Positions 49,153 through 58,492 of a stretch of 64,000 nt of DNA are shown here, piece by piece. Every line of letters starts with the position of its first letter. Position 1 is the first letter of the stretch. The notes below the pieces were generated by a model. That model saw only the letters and a list, made by a program, of their open reading frames with translations. It had not been told where the DNA came from and did no database searches. The position numbers were made by a program, and so were the translations under genes. The DNA comes from an uncultured Pelagibacteraceae bacterium (GTDB lineage Bacteria; Pseudomonadota; Alphaproteobacteria; Pelagibacterales; Pelagibacteraceae): assembly GCA_902519945.1 (NCBI GenBank), contig CABYLY010000003.1:1-64000 (forward strand), given 5' to 3'.

Positions 49153-50256
49153 ATGGAAACAAAAAAAACATCGCTGTACCAATTACACCAAGATTGTAAT
49201 GCAAAATTTGTTGAATTTGCAGGCTATCAAATGCCGATACAATATTCAGAAGGTATTATAGAAGAGCATAAATTCACAAGAAATCACTCAGGTATCTTTG
49301 ATGTTTCCCACATGGGTCAGCTATTTATTTATGGTGGTGAAGACTTAATTAAAGATTTAGAAAAAATTTTTCCTTTAAATCTAAAAAATTTAAAATTAAA
49401 TCATTCAAAATACAGCTTCTTAATGGATAAAGATGCTGGGATACATGACGATTTGATTATTACAAAAACAAATGAGGGTTTTTTAATAATTCTTAATGCA
49501 GCATGCAAAGATAATGACTTCAAAATTTTAAAAGAACTTCTTAAAGAGAAGTACAAAATGGTTTTGAATGAAAATAGATCTCTAATTGCCATTCAGGGTC
49601 CTAAATCATCAGAAATTCTTAATGATGTTATTAATGGTGTGAAAGATCTTAATTTTATGTCAGGAAACTGGTTTAAATTTGAAAATCAAAAAGTTTATAT
49701 TACGCGATCTGGTTATACAGGCGAAGATGGTTTTGAGATATCTATTGCTAACGATTTTGTAGACAAACTAACCAGAGAATTAATTAACAAAGGGTCTAAA
49801 TTGATAGGTCTTGGAGCAAGAGATACATTAAGACTGGAAGCTGGTTTATGTCTTTATGGTCATGATCTTGATAAAGACAAAACTCCAGTGGAAGCAAATT
49901 TAAAGTGGGCTATTTCAAAAGAAAGAATTTCTAAAGGAGATTTTATTGGCTCTGATATAATTATTAAACAATTAAATGATGGTGTTAGCAAAATAAGAGT
50001 TGGAATTAAACCTGAGGGAAGAATTATTGCTAGAGAAAAAACAAAAATATTTAATCAATCAGATGTTCATATTGGAGAAATCACAAGTGGTACATTTGGA
50101 CCAAGTGTTAATGGGCCTGTTGCAATGGGTTATGTGGGAAATGAATTTTCGAAAAAAAATACTAAGGTATTTTTAGAAGTAAGAGGTAAAAAACATCCTG
50201 CAAGTATTTGCAGCTTACCATTTTATAAAAAAAGTTATGTTAAAGGAGTAAATTAA
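49153..50256 (+). CDS. gcvT: Glycine cleavage system T protein (aminomethyltransferase)
   Basis: Transfers the methylene group from lipoyl-H protein to tetrahydrofolate, releasing ammonia. The 367-residue protein has [37 protein letters not shown] (folate/Asp region), [14 protein letters not shown]-like block, [16 protein letters not shown] and [21 protein letters not shown]. Start ATG 49153 follows the riboswitch directly. It overlaps gcvH by one base and heads gcvT-gcvH-gcvP, which feeds C1 units and serine/glycine balance. Confidence 0.97.
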   Translation: METKKTSLYQLHQDCNAKFVEFAGYQMPIQYSEGIIEEHKFTRNHSGIFDVSHMGQLFIYGGEDLIKDLEKIFPLNLKNLKLNHSKYSFLMDKDAGIHDDLIITKTNEGFLIILNAACKDNDFKILKELLKEKYKMVLNENRSLIAIQGPKSSEILNDVINGVKDLNFMSGNWFKFENQKVYITRSGYTGEDGFEISIANDFVDKLTRELINKGSKLIGLGARDTLRLEAGLCLYGHDLDKDKTPVEANLKWAISKERISKGDFIGSDIIIKQLNDGVSKIRVGIKPEGRIIAREKTKIFNQSDVHIGEITSGTFGPSVNGPVAMGYVGNEFSKKNTKVFLEVRGKKHPASICSLPFYKKSYVKGVN

Positions 50257-50636
50257 TGAGTGAAGTAAAATATTCAAAAGAACATGAGTGGATTAAGCTA
50301 GATGGAGATGTTGCAACAATAGGTATTACACAACATGCAACAGAAATGTTGGGTGATATAGTTTTTGCAGAACTTCCAGAAAAAGGTGCTAACGTAGAGA
50401 AAGATGGTACAGCTGGTGTTGTAGAGTCAACCAAAGCCGCTAGTGATGTATATACACCTGTGAGTGGCGAAGTGGTTGATACAAATCAAGCTATAGTAGA
50501 TGATCCATCAAAAATTAATCAAGATCCAGAAGACTCGGCTTGGTTTTTTAAACTTAAAATAAAAGATCCATCAGAAATGGATACTTTAATGAATAAAGAT
50601 GATTACGACAAATTTGCAAAGGAGACTTCAGCATAA
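50256..50636 (+). CDS. gcvH: Glycine cleavage system H protein
   Basis: The lipoyl carrier that shuttles the aminomethyl intermediate between P, T and L proteins. The 126-residue protein contains [20 protein letters not shown], the lipoylated lysine in [18 protein letters not shown] (about residue 62) and [20 protein letters not shown] clear RBS (AAAGGAG) precedes its ATG within the gcvT end. It overlaps gcvP by one base. Lipoate ligase or synthase and the L protein are elsewhere. Confidence 0.97.
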   Translation: MSEVKYSKEHEWIKLDGDVATIGITQHATEMLGDIVFAELPEKGANVEKDGTAGVVESTKAASDVYTPVSGEVVDTNQAIVDDPSKINQDPEDSAWFFKLKIKDPSEMDTLMNKDDYDKFAKETSA

Positions 50637-53506
50637 TGTTACCAAATTCAGAAAAAGATTTTTTAAAAAGACATATTGGTCCTTCTAAAGAAGACCAATC
50701 AAAAATGTTAAAAGAATTAAATTATCAATCACTAGATGATTTGATTGACAATACTGTTCCAGAAAAAATAAAGTTTAAAGGTGAACTTAATATTGGCGAT
50801 TCAAACTCGGAGTACGAGGCGTTAAGAAAGTTACGAGCAATTTCGAAAAAAAATCAAGTTTACTCAAATTTTATCGGTATGGGTTACTATGGAACATATA
50901 CACCCTACGTAATTTTGAGAAATTTATTAGAAAATCCAGGTTGGTATACTTCATATACACCTTATCAGCCTGAGGTAGCTCAAGGAAGACTCGAGATGTT
51001 ATTGAACTTTCAACAAATGATTGTTGACTTTACGGGAATGGATATTGCCAATGCTTCTTTATTAGATGAAGGCACAGCAGCAGCAGAGGCTATGGGTCTA
51101 AGCCATAGATTGAATAAAAAAGATAGTAATTTAGTTTTTGTTTCTGAAGATTGTCATCCTCAAACAATAAATGTAATTCAGACAAGAGCTGAACCAATGG
51201 GTTTAAAGGTTTTAGTTGGAAAAGAGGATGAAGTTTTAGACCAGCTAAAAGAGGATTTAGTTTGTGGAATTTTACAATATCCTGGAACTTTAGGAGACAT
51301 TAAAGACCCAAGTGAAGCAATTAGCAAAATTCACAAAAAAAACGGTAAGGCTGTATTAGCTTGTGATCTGTTAGCCCTAGCAAAATTAAAAACGCCAAGA
51401 GAACTTGGCGCCGACATTGCAGTTGGAAGCTCTCAAAGATTTGGTATTCCAATGGGATATGGAGGTCCGCATGCAGCTTTTTTTGCTACAAAAGATGAGT
51501 TTAAAAGATCAATGCCCGGAAGGATTGTCGGTGTATCAGTTGATAGACACGGTAATAAGGCATATAGATTATCATTACAAACTAGAGAGCAACATATCAG
51601 AAGAGATAAGGCAACAAGTAATATTTGTACTGCCCAAGCTTTATTAGCAATTGTGTCAGCAGCATATGCTATTTATCATGGTCCGGATGGAATTAAAAAT
51701 ATTTCAGAAAGAGTGTCTCAATTGGCAAAAAGTTTTGCTGATAAAATAAAACAATCAGGATACGAGCTTTATTCGAATAATTTTTTTGACACAGTTACTA
51801 TTATTACTAAAGAAAAGACTGATCAAATTTATAAGAATGCTCTGAACCAGAGAGTTAATATTCGAAAAGTAAATTCTGAAATGCTTGCTGTTTCATTTGA
51901 TGAAAGAAAAAATGTATATAGAGTAAATCAACTATTAAAAATTTTTAATGCAGCAGAATCTATCAAAAAAGAAGATCCATCAGTAAGTTTACCTAATCTT
52001 CCAAAAAACTTATTAAGAACTTCAAAATATTTGGAGCACCCAGTTTTCAACTCATATCACTCTGAAACTGAAATGCTTAGATATTTAAAAAGATTAGAAG
52101 ATAAAGATATAGCATTGAATAGAACTATGATTGCACTCGGCTCATGCACAATGAAGTTAAACGCTGCTGCCGAAATGATCCCAATATCATGGAAAGAATT
52201 TGCAGAACCTCATCCGTTTGTTCCAGTTGAACAAATGGAAGGTTTTAGAGATTTATTTACTGATCTAAAAAATTGGTTGCGTTCAATAACTGGTTTTTCA
52301 GGTGTTTCTTTGCAACCTAATGCAGGAGCTCAAGGTGAGTATGCGGGTTTAATGGTTATCAGAAAGTATCATTTAGATAGAGGCGAAGCTAATCGAAATA
52401 TATGTTTAATTCCAAGTTCAGCACATGGCACTAACCCTGCAAGTGCACAAATGGTTGGAATGAAGGTGGTAGTTGTTAATTGTGATAAAGAAGGAAATGT
52501 TGATTTTGATGATTTAAAGAAAAAAGCTGAACAACATTCTGAAAATCTTGGGGCACTAATGGTAACTTATCCATCTACCCATGGAGTATTTGAGGAAAAA
52601 ATAACTGATATCTGTGAGTTAGTTCATAAACATGGAGGTCAGGTTTACATGGATGGAGCAAATCTAAATGCCTTAGTAGGTGTTGCAAAGCCTGGAAATT
52701 TTGGTCCAGATGTTTGTCATATTAATTTGCATAAAACATTTTGTATCCCACACGGTGGGGGAGGACCTGGTATGGGACCAATCGCTTGTAAAAGACATTT
52801 GCAAGTTTATTTACCCAATCACCCAGTGATTAAAGATTGTGGACCAACATCTGGTATTGGAGCAGTGTCGGCAGCTCCTTGGGGTAGTTCAAGTATTTTA
52901 TCAATCTCTTGGATGTATATTAAAATGATGGGATCAGCTGGATTAAAACTTGCTACTGAAGTGGCAATATTAAATGCAAATTATATTGCTCATAGACTAA
53001 AAGATCATTTTCCAATTTTATATAAAGGATCAAATGGAAATGTTGCTCATGAATGTATTATTGATATTAGAAATATTAAATCAGAGACAGGAGTGACAGA
53101 AGAAGATATTGCAAAAAGATTAATAGATTATGGATTTCATGCACCAACCATGTCATGGCCTGTAGCTGGTACAATGATGATAGAGCCAACCGAAAGTGAA
53201 GGTTTGTCAGAACTTGATAGATTTTGTGACACTTTAATTAAGATTAAAGAAGAAATTGAAAAAATTAAATCAGGTGAATTTGATAAAATAGACAATCCAA
53301 TAAAAAATGCTCCTCACACAGACAGTGAATTAGCTTCTGATGATTGGACACATAAATACTCAAGAGCAGAAGCTGCTTATCCAGCAAAATTCTTAAGATC
53401 AAATAAATTTTGGCCTCCAGTTGCAAGAGTGGACAATGTTTATGGTGACAAGAATATATTTTGTACTTGTCCAAGCATAGATGAATTTAAAGAAGATGCA
53501 GCTTAA
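50636..53506 (+). CDS. gcvP: Glycine dehydrogenase (decarboxylating), P protein
   Basis: The PLP enzyme that decarboxylates glycine and loads the aminomethyl group on H protein. At 956 residues it is the fused alpha-beta (single-chain) form. N-terminal half: FLKRHIGPS, FIGMGYYGTYTPYVILRN and TPYQPEVAQGRLEMLLNFQQM. C-terminal half: ALGSCTMKLNAAAEM, SLQPNAGAQGEYAGLMVIR, IPSSAHGTNPASAQM and the PLP lysine in INLHKTFCIPHGGGGPGMGPI. It is followed 6 bases later by the flavoprotein cluster, so that cluster may share glycine-regulated readthrough. Confidence 0.98.
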   Translation: MLPNSEKDFLKRHIGPSKEDQSKMLKELNYQSLDDLIDNTVPEKIKFKGELNIGDSNSEYEALRKLRAISKKNQVYSNFIGMGYYGTYTPYVILRNLLENPGWYTSYTPYQPEVAQGRLEMLLNFQQMIVDFTGMDIANASLLDEGTAAAEAMGLSHRLNKKDSNLVFVSEDCHPQTINVIQTRAEPMGLKVLVGKEDEVLDQLKEDLVCGILQYPGTLGDIKDPSEAISKIHKKNGKAVLACDLLALAKLKTPRELGADIAVGSSQRFGIPMGYGGPHAAFFATKDEFKRSMPGRIVGVSVDRHGNKAYRLSLQTREQHIRRDKATSNICTAQALLAIVSAAYAIYHGPDGIKNISERVSQLAKSFADKIKQSGYELYSNNFFDTVTIITKEKTDQIYKNALNQRVNIRKVNSEMLAVSFDERKNVYRVNQLLKIFNAAESIKKEDPSVSLPNLPKNLLRTSKYLEHPVFNSYHSETEMLRYLKRLEDKDIALNRTMIALGSCTMKLNAAAEMIPISWKEFAEPHPFVPVEQMEGFRDLFTDLKNWLRSITGFSGVSLQPNAGAQGEYAGLMVIRKYHLDRGEANRNICLIPSSAHGTNPASAQMVGMKVVVVNCDKEGNVDFDDLKKKAEQHSENLGALMVTYPSTHGVFEEKITDICELVHKHGGQVYMDGANLNALVGVAKPGNFGPDVCHINLHKTFCIPHGGGGPGMGPIACKRHLQVYLPNHPVIKDCGPTSGIGAVSAAPWGSSSILSISWMYIKMMGSAGLKLATEVAILNANYIAHRLKDHFPILYKGSNGNVAHECIIDIRNIKSETGVTEEDIAKRLIDYGFHAPTMSWPVAGTMMIEPTESEGLSELDRFCDTLIKIKEEIEKIKSGEFDKIDNPIKNAPHTDSELASDDWTHKYSRAEAAYPAKFLRSNKFWPPVARVDNVYGDKNIFCTCPSIDEFKEDAA

Positions 53507-53512
53507 AAATTA

Positions 53513-54751
53513 ATGAAGATTGCTGTTGTCGGTTCAGGCATATCAGGATTAAGCGCTGCATATTACTTATCTAAAAAACATCATGTAGATCTTTTCGAGA
53601 AGGAAGATCGTTTCGGTGGTCACTCTCATACTATTGATTTATCTTTTGGTACAAAAAAAGTTCCAGTTGATATAGGTTTTATTGTATTCAACTATGCAAC
53701 CTATCCACATTTAATAAATTTTTTTGAGGAGAATAATATTGCAATTGAAAAAAGCGATATGTCTTTTTCTGTGTCAGTTGAAAAATCTTCGTTTGAATAT
53801 TGCGGTAGAGGATTAAGCGGAATTTTTTCGAATAAGAGTAATCTGTTTAATTTAAGATTCCTCAAAATGTTTTATGATATAATTCAGTTTTACAAAAAAT
53901 GTGATAATATAAAAAAAATTGATCAAGAAACTACACTTGGTGATTATTTGAGTAAGGAAAATCTTTCAAAAGAGTTTATCAATTATCATTTGATACCGAT
54001 GGTCTCAGCTATATGGTCAATGCCACCAAGTGCTGCTAGTCAAATGCCATTAAGATTTTTTTTAAAGTTTTTCCAAAATCATGGTTTGTTTAAATTAAAA
54101 AATAGACCTCAGTGGTACACAGTCTCAAATCGAAGTAGATCCTATGTTCAAAATATTGTTTCAAAAATCAGTGGTGAACATTTTAAAAATTATCCAATCA
54201 AAAAAATTAAATCAAAAACAACAGGGATAGATTTATATTATGGCGGAGAAAGTGAATATTTTGGTTATGATAAAGTTGTAATTGCAACGCATGCTGATGA
54301 AGCTTTATCAATAATTGATAATCCAACTGATCAGGAAAAAAACATCCTATCAAATTATAAGTATAAAGAGAACACTGCATATATTCATATAGATGAACAA
54401 GTTATGCCAAAAAATAAAAAAGCCTGGTGCTCATGGAATTCTTCAATTAAAAAAAACGAAATAGAAAAAAATTCAATTACTTATTGGTTAAATTTATTAC
54501 AAAATCTTAAATGTGAAGAAAATATTTTTCTTACTTTAAATCCTTATTTTGCAATCGATGAGAAAAAAGTTTTAAAAAAAGTTAAATTTACACATCCTTA
54601 TTTTGATCAATCGGCATTAAATTTTCAAAACCAGCTTATAAATTTACAAAATAAAAGAAATATGCTTTTTTGTGGTAGTTATTTTGGTTACGGTTTTCAT
54701 GAAGATGGAATAAAGTCATCTATTGAAATGCTTAAAAACCTTAATGACTAG
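53513..54751 (+). CDS. FAD-dependent amine-oxidase-like protein (COG2907 type)
   Basis: A 412-residue flavoprotein with an N-terminal dinucleotide fold (VVGSGISGLSAAYYLSKKHHVDLFEKEDRFGGHSHTID) and the amine-oxidase-like body (DIGFIVFNYATYPHLINFFE, AIWSMPPSAASQMPLRFFLKFFQNHGLF, WYTVSNRSRSYVQNI, LFCGSYFGYGFHEDGIKSSIEM). This matches predicted NAD/FAD-binding proteins that lie next to DUF1365 and Cfa genes in many proteobacteria. The reaction is unknown; oxidation or desaturation of a fatty-acyl product is a suggestion from context. Its 3' end overlaps the DUF1365 start by 8 bases. Confidence 0.82.
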   Translation: MKIAVVGSGISGLSAAYYLSKKHHVDLFEKEDRFGGHSHTIDLSFGTKKVPVDIGFIVFNYATYPHLINFFEENNIAIEKSDMSFSVSVEKSSFEYCGRGLSGIFSNKSNLFNLRFLKMFYDIIQFYKKCDNIKKIDQETTLGDYLSKENLSKEFINYHLIPMVSAIWSMPPSAASQMPLRFFLKFFQNHGLFKLKNRPQWYTVSNRSRSYVQNIVSKISGEHFKNYPIKKIKSKTTGIDLYYGGESEYFGYDKVVIATHADEALSIIDNPTDQEKNILSNYKYKENTAYIHIDEQVMPKNKKAWCSWNSSIKKNEIEKNSITYWLNLLQNLKCEENIFLTLNPYFAIDEKKVLKKVKFTHPYFDQSALNFQNQLINLQNKRNMLFCGSYFGYGFHEDGIKSSIEMLKNLND

Positions 54752-55502
54752 TTGTATTTATAACGGCACTGTTATTCATAAAAGATTTAAACCAAAAATA
54801 CATTTTTTTAAATATAAAGTATTTTCACTTTTAATTGACCTTTCCGAATTAGAAAAATTGGATAAAACAATCAGTCTCTTTTCATATAATAAATTTAATT
54901 TAGTTAGTTTTTTTGATAAAGACCATGGTGAAAGAGATGGCTCATCTTTAATAAATTGGGTAAAAAAAAATCTTAAACAAAATAATATTAATTGTGAAAA
55001 TATAACAATTAAACTCTTGTGTTACCCAAGAATATTTGGATATGTTTTTAATCCTCTAAGCGTTTTTTATGTATACAACGATCACAACGATTTAATATCT
55101 ATACTTTATGAGGTAAAAAATACTTTTGGAGAGCAACACACATATGTTTTTAAAGTAAGTAATAATAATATGATACAGCATAATTGTGAGAAAAAATTTC
55201 ATGTTTCACCATTTATTGAAATGAATTGTAATTATTTTTTTAGAATTTTAAAACCTGCAGATAAAATTTCAGTAATCATTGATCAATATCAATTAGATGA
55301 AAAAATATTGTATGCTTCTCAAGATGGTAAAAGAACAGATTTTACAACTTCAGAGTTAATCAAATCTTATTTAAAACACCCATTAATGACCTTTAAGATT
55401 ATTACAGCGATACATTTTGAAGCGTTTAAATTATGGACCAAAGGAATAAAGTTTGTACAGAAAAAATTAAAAATAAGAAACAATATATCTTTTGAAAATT
55501 AA
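54744..55502 (+). CDS. DUF1365 family protein
   Basis: The track uses a TTG at 54723; ATG 54744 (MTSCIYNGTVIHKRFKPKIHFFKYKVF) matches the DUF1365 N-terminus and gives 252 residues. Other recognisable blocks are FFDKDHGERDGSSLINWVKKNL, LLCYPRIFGYVFNPLSVFYVYN, VKNTFGEQHTYVF and HVSPFIEMNCNYFFR, with HPLMTFKIITAIHFEAFKLWTKGI near the end. Function is unknown in general, though the family is tied to Cfa-type genes and lipid modification. It overlaps the cfa-like ATG by one base. Confidence 0.85.
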   Translation: MTSCIYNGTVIHKRFKPKIHFFKYKVFSLLIDLSELEKLDKTISLFSYNKFNLVSFFDKDHGERDGSSLINWVKKNLKQNNINCENITIKLLCYPRIFGYVFNPLSVFYVYNDHNDLISILYEVKNTFGEQHTYVFKVSNNNMIQHNCEKKFHVSPFIEMNCNYFFRILKPADKISVIIDQYQLDEKILYASQDGKRTDFTTSELIKSYLKHPLMTFKIITAIHFEAFKLWTKGIKFVQKKLKIRNNISFEN

Positions 55503-56680
55503 TGGCTTTAAATAAATTTTCAGACAAAATAGTTTTTAGTATATTATCCAAAATTAATGTTGGGTATTTAGAAATTACTAACTATCAAGGTAAAGTTTTT
55601 AGATTTGGAAATCCTCAAGATGATTTAAAAGCTCAATTGAAAATAAAAAATCCAAATTTTTCTTTTAACCTTATAAAAAGTGGCAGTATTGGGTTTGCTG
55701 AGTCTTACATGAGAGGAGAATTTGAAACTGATAATTTGTCTAATTTAATTGAAATAACTGCTAGAAATATCAAAATTATCTATAAGTTTTCTGGTTTACT
55801 TGATTTCCCTATCGTTAATTTTTTTAAGAATATGTTTATAAAAAATACAAAAAATAGAAGTAAAGAAAATATTGCAAAACATTATGATCTGGGAAATGAT
55901 TTTTTTTCATTATGGCTCGATGACACTTTAACTTATTCAAGTGGAATTTTTAGTGAGACCGCTAAAGATCTTTCAGATGCACAAAATAATAAATATCAAA
56001 AAATGATAGATTTAATCAAACCCAGCAACGGTGATAGAGTATTAGAGATTGGATGTGGTTGGGGCGGTTTTGCTGAATATTTAGGTAAAAAATATGATGT
56101 GAAACTTGATTGTATTACAATTTCAAAAAAACAATTTGAATATGCAAAACAGAGAATTCATAATTGTGGTTTAAATGAAAAAGTAAATATTGAAATAAAA
56201 GATTATAGAGATTTAAAGAATAAATATAATTCAATAGCGTCCATAGAAATGATTGAGGCAGTAGGGCAAAATTATTTGGAAAGTTATTTTAAAACTATTA
56301 AGAAAAACCTTTCTACAGATGGCAGGGCAGCCATTCAAGCAATTACGATCGATGATAATTTATTTGATAGATATAAAACTAAACAAGATTTTATTCAGAA
56401 ATATATTTTTCCAGGTGGATTTCTTCCAAGCAAAAGCAGTTTGAATAGATATGTTTCAGACAATGGCTTAACAATAAAGTCTTACGACTCTTATGCTGAT
56501 CATTATGCAAATACATTAGCTATCTGGAAAAATGAATTTAATAGAAAATGGGATTTAATTAAAAAACAAGGATTTGATATGACTTTTAAGAGAATGTGGG
56601 AATTTTATCTTTCTTATTGCGAAGCTGGATTTAAATCGAAAAATATCGATTTGATACAATTTTCAATTCAAAATAAATAA
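55502..56680 (+). CDS. cfa: Cyclopropane-fatty-acyl-phospholipid synthase-like SAM methyltransferase
   Basis: A 392-residue SAM-dependent enzyme of the Cfa family that modifies unsaturated phospholipid acyl chains in the membrane. Motifs include SIGFAESYMRGEFETDNL, ENIAKHYDLGNDFFSLWLDDTLTYSSGIF, SAM motif VLEIGCGWGGFAEYL and IASIEMIEAVGQNYLESYF, then FIQKYIFPGGFLPS and the C-terminal WEFYLSYCEAGFKSKNIDL. Whether it makes a cyclopropane ring or a methyl branch cannot be told; the linked amine-oxidase and DUF1365 genes hint at a further-processed methylated or furan product. The symbol refers to the family. Confidence 0.88.
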   Translation: MALNKFSDKIVFSILSKINVGYLEITNYQGKVFRFGNPQDDLKAQLKIKNPNFSFNLIKSGSIGFAESYMRGEFETDNLSNLIEITARNIKIIYKFSGLLDFPIVNFFKNMFIKNTKNRSKENIAKHYDLGNDFFSLWLDDTLTYSSGIFSETAKDLSDAQNNKYQKMIDLIKPSNGDRVLEIGCGWGGFAEYLGKKYDVKLDCITISKKQFEYAKQRIHNCGLNEKVNIEIKDYRDLKNKYNSIASIEMIEAVGQNYLESYFKTIKKNLSTDGRAAIQAITIDDNLFDRYKTKQDFIQKYIFPGGFLPSKSSLNRYVSDNGLTIKSYDSYADHYANTLAIWKNEFNRKWDLIKKQGFDMTFKRMWEFYLSYCEAGFKSKNIDLIQFSIQNK

Positions 56681-56694
56681 AAAACAGGAGGATT

Positions 56695-57243
56695 GTGATT
56701 AAAATAGGAAACATAAAATCAATTTTATTGATAATTTTTTTATTCTTAATTACAAACTGCTCAAAAAATAGTGATATGAAACCAGAAGATTTCAAAGGAA
56801 AAGAACCAAGACTGATAATAGAAAATTACTTATCAGGAAATGTAAAAGCTTGGGGAATTCTTCAAAATAGATCTGGAAAAGTCACAAGACAGTTTTCAGC
56901 AGATTTAGATGGCAAGTGGGATGGTAAACAGTTAATCCTTGATGAAAAATTTAATTGGGATGATGGTGAAGTACAAACCAGACAATGGCAAATCACTAAA
57001 ATTGATGAAAATAATTATGAAGGTACCGCTGGAGATGTAGTTGGTAAAGCCAGAGGTTACTCATATGGTCCAGCTTTTAAGTTTGAGTATGTTTTGTTAG
57101 TCCCAGTAAAAGGTAAAGAAATCAAAATAACTTTTGATGACTGGATTTTTAAACAGGATGATCGAGTAGCTATTAATAGAGCCACGATGACAAAGTTTGG
57201 TATCAAAGTAGCAGAACTAACGGTCGTGTTTGTAAAAGATTAA
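56695..57243 (+). CDS. DUF3833 family lipoprotein
   Basis: A 182-residue protein with a lipoprotein signal ending in FLITNC (Cys about 22). The mature part contains EPRLIIENYLSGNVKAWGILQNRSGKVTRQFSADLDGKWDG, the typical DUF3833 opening (YFxGxxxAxGxxxDRxGxxxRxF), with WQITKIDENNYEGTAGDVVGKARG. It is predicted to be an outer-membrane lipid-facing lipoprotein of unknown function. The start GTG (56695) lies only three bases after a perfect AGGAGG, an unusually short spacing. Its stop shares TTAA with the convergent SDR. Confidence 0.8.
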   Translation: MIKIGNIKSILLIIFLFLITNCSKNSDMKPEDFKGKEPRLIIENYLSGNVKAWGILQNRSGKVTRQFSADLDGKWDGKQLILDEKFNWDDGEVQTRQWQITKIDENNYEGTAGDVVGKARGYSYGPAFKFEYVLLVPVKGKEIKITFDDWIFKQDDRVAINRATMTKFGIKVAELTVVFVKD

Positions 57244-58001
57244 TTCTTTTTCTGATATTTTGTCATTTTTCCAACTAAAGCAAAATAAATTTTACTTGGA
57301 AGAAAACTTAAGATTTTAAGAGTGATAGTTAATGATTTTGGAAAATGAATTTCAAAAGCTTTTTTGTTAATTAAACCGTCATATATTTTATCAGCAGCAT
57401 ATTCTGTAGTTTTTAAAAAAGGCATTTTAAAATCATTTTTGTCTGTCATAGGAGTTTTGATAAAACCTGGTGATACCAAACATACTCGGACATTCGATCG
57501 TCCAAAATCAAAATATAAACTTTCAGCTAAATTATTTAGCGCAGATTTTGAGGGACCATATCCTGTTGAATTTGGTAAACCTCTATAGCCTGCAATTGAG
57601 GAAACAATAGTTATAGTTCCACTTTTTTTATTTTTAAAATATTCTTCGACTGCTTTAATACTATTTAATGTTCCAAAAAAATTAATTTTGAATACTTCCT
57701 CAATTTGCTCTACATCAATATCCTTTTCTTTTTTTGGATCCCATGTGCCAGTTGAAAAAAAACAAATATCTATATTTTCAAATTTATTTTTAATTTTTTC
57801 AAAAACCTCTTTACATTTTGATTTGTCAGTCACATCTAAAGGGAAAGAACTTATATTTTCATGATTATCTGAAATTTCATTTAAAAGGTTTTCACGTCTT
57901 GCTGAAACAGCAACATTCCACCCTTCGTTAGCAAATTTTATTGCCAAAGCTTTACCAATACCAGTGCTTCCACCAGTGATCCAAATTGTTTTTTTATTCA
58001 T
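57240..58001 (-). CDS. Short-chain dehydrogenase/reductase (SDR) family protein
   Basis: A 253-residue classical SDR using NAD(P)H: cofactor motif TGGSTGIGKALAIKFA (about residues 9-24), NISSFPLDVTD, SSIAGYRGLPNSTGYGPSKSAL with the catalytic Ser, Tyr and Lys, and VSPGFIKTPMTD. The C-terminal segment (SLTITLKILSFLPSKIYFALVG) is hydrophobic and resembles SDRs that associate with membranes. The substrate is unknown; SDRs of this kind often accompany Cfa/DUF1365 clusters. It is convergent with the DUF3833 gene and divergent from tspO. Confidence 0.88.
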   Translation of the reverse strand: MNKKTIWITGGSTGIGKALAIKFANEGWNVAVSARRENLLNEISDNHENISSFPLDVTDKSKCKEVFEKIKNKFENIDICFFSTGTWDPKKEKDIDVEQIEEVFKINFFGTLNSIKAVEEYFKNKKSGTITIVSSIAGYRGLPNSTGYGPSKSALNNLAESLYFDFGRSNVRVCLVSPGFIKTPMTDKNDFKMPFLKTTEYAADKIYDGLINKKAFEIHFPKSLTITLKILSFLPSKIYFALVGKMTKYQKKN

Positions 58002-58024
58002 TATTTAAGATGTATAATACCAAT

Positions 58025-58492
58025 ATGTTAAAAAATAAATTTTTATCATTATTACTTTTTTTTATCATTACATTTTCAGCCTCATTTATTGGTAGTTTAG
58101 TGACAATTAGCCTTAAAGAGCCGTGGTATTCACAATTAATAAAATCAAAATTTAATCCACCAGAGTGGATATTTGCCCCTGTTTGGACAACACTTTATTT
58201 AATGATGACATTAGCCATATGGTTTTTTTGGCATAGTAAAAATAGGGATATGAATACGATTTATATTTATTTTATCCATATTATTTTTAATACAACTTGG
58301 AGTATCGTTTTTTTTGGATTGCACCAAATATTTTTAGCTTTAATTGTTTTAATAATTTTAATTGGTTTAATAATTACTTTGATAATAAGATATAAACGTG
58401 TCAATTTTGTAAGTTATTACCTTATGATTCCCTATTTACTTTGGTGTTGCTATGCATTATTTCTGAATATTAACTTACTAATTTTAAATTAA
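58025..58492 (+). CDS. tspO: TspO/MBR family tryptophan-rich sensory protein
   Basis: A five-helix membrane protein that binds porphyrins and related ligands. The track start (57986) overlaps the SDR gene; ATG 58025 (MLKNKFLSLLLFF) gives 155 residues, normal for TspO, and ATG 58010 is an alternative. Signature blocks are PWYSQLIKSKFNPPEWIFAPVWTTLYLMMTLAIWFFW, TTWSIVFFGLHQIFLALIVL and YYLMIPYLLWCCYALFLNINLLILN. In Rhodobacter TspO adjusts pigment gene expression with light and oxygen. A TATAAT at 58012-58017 could drive a leaderless transcript from 58025. Its stop overlaps the next gene by one base. Confidence 0.88.
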   Translation: MLKNKFLSLLLFFIITFSASFIGSLVTISLKEPWYSQLIKSKFNPPEWIFAPVWTTLYLMMTLAIWFFWHSKNRDMNTIYIYFIHIIFNTTWSIVFFGLHQIFLALIVLIILIGLIITLIIRYKRVNFVSYYLMIPYLLWCCYALFLNINLLILN

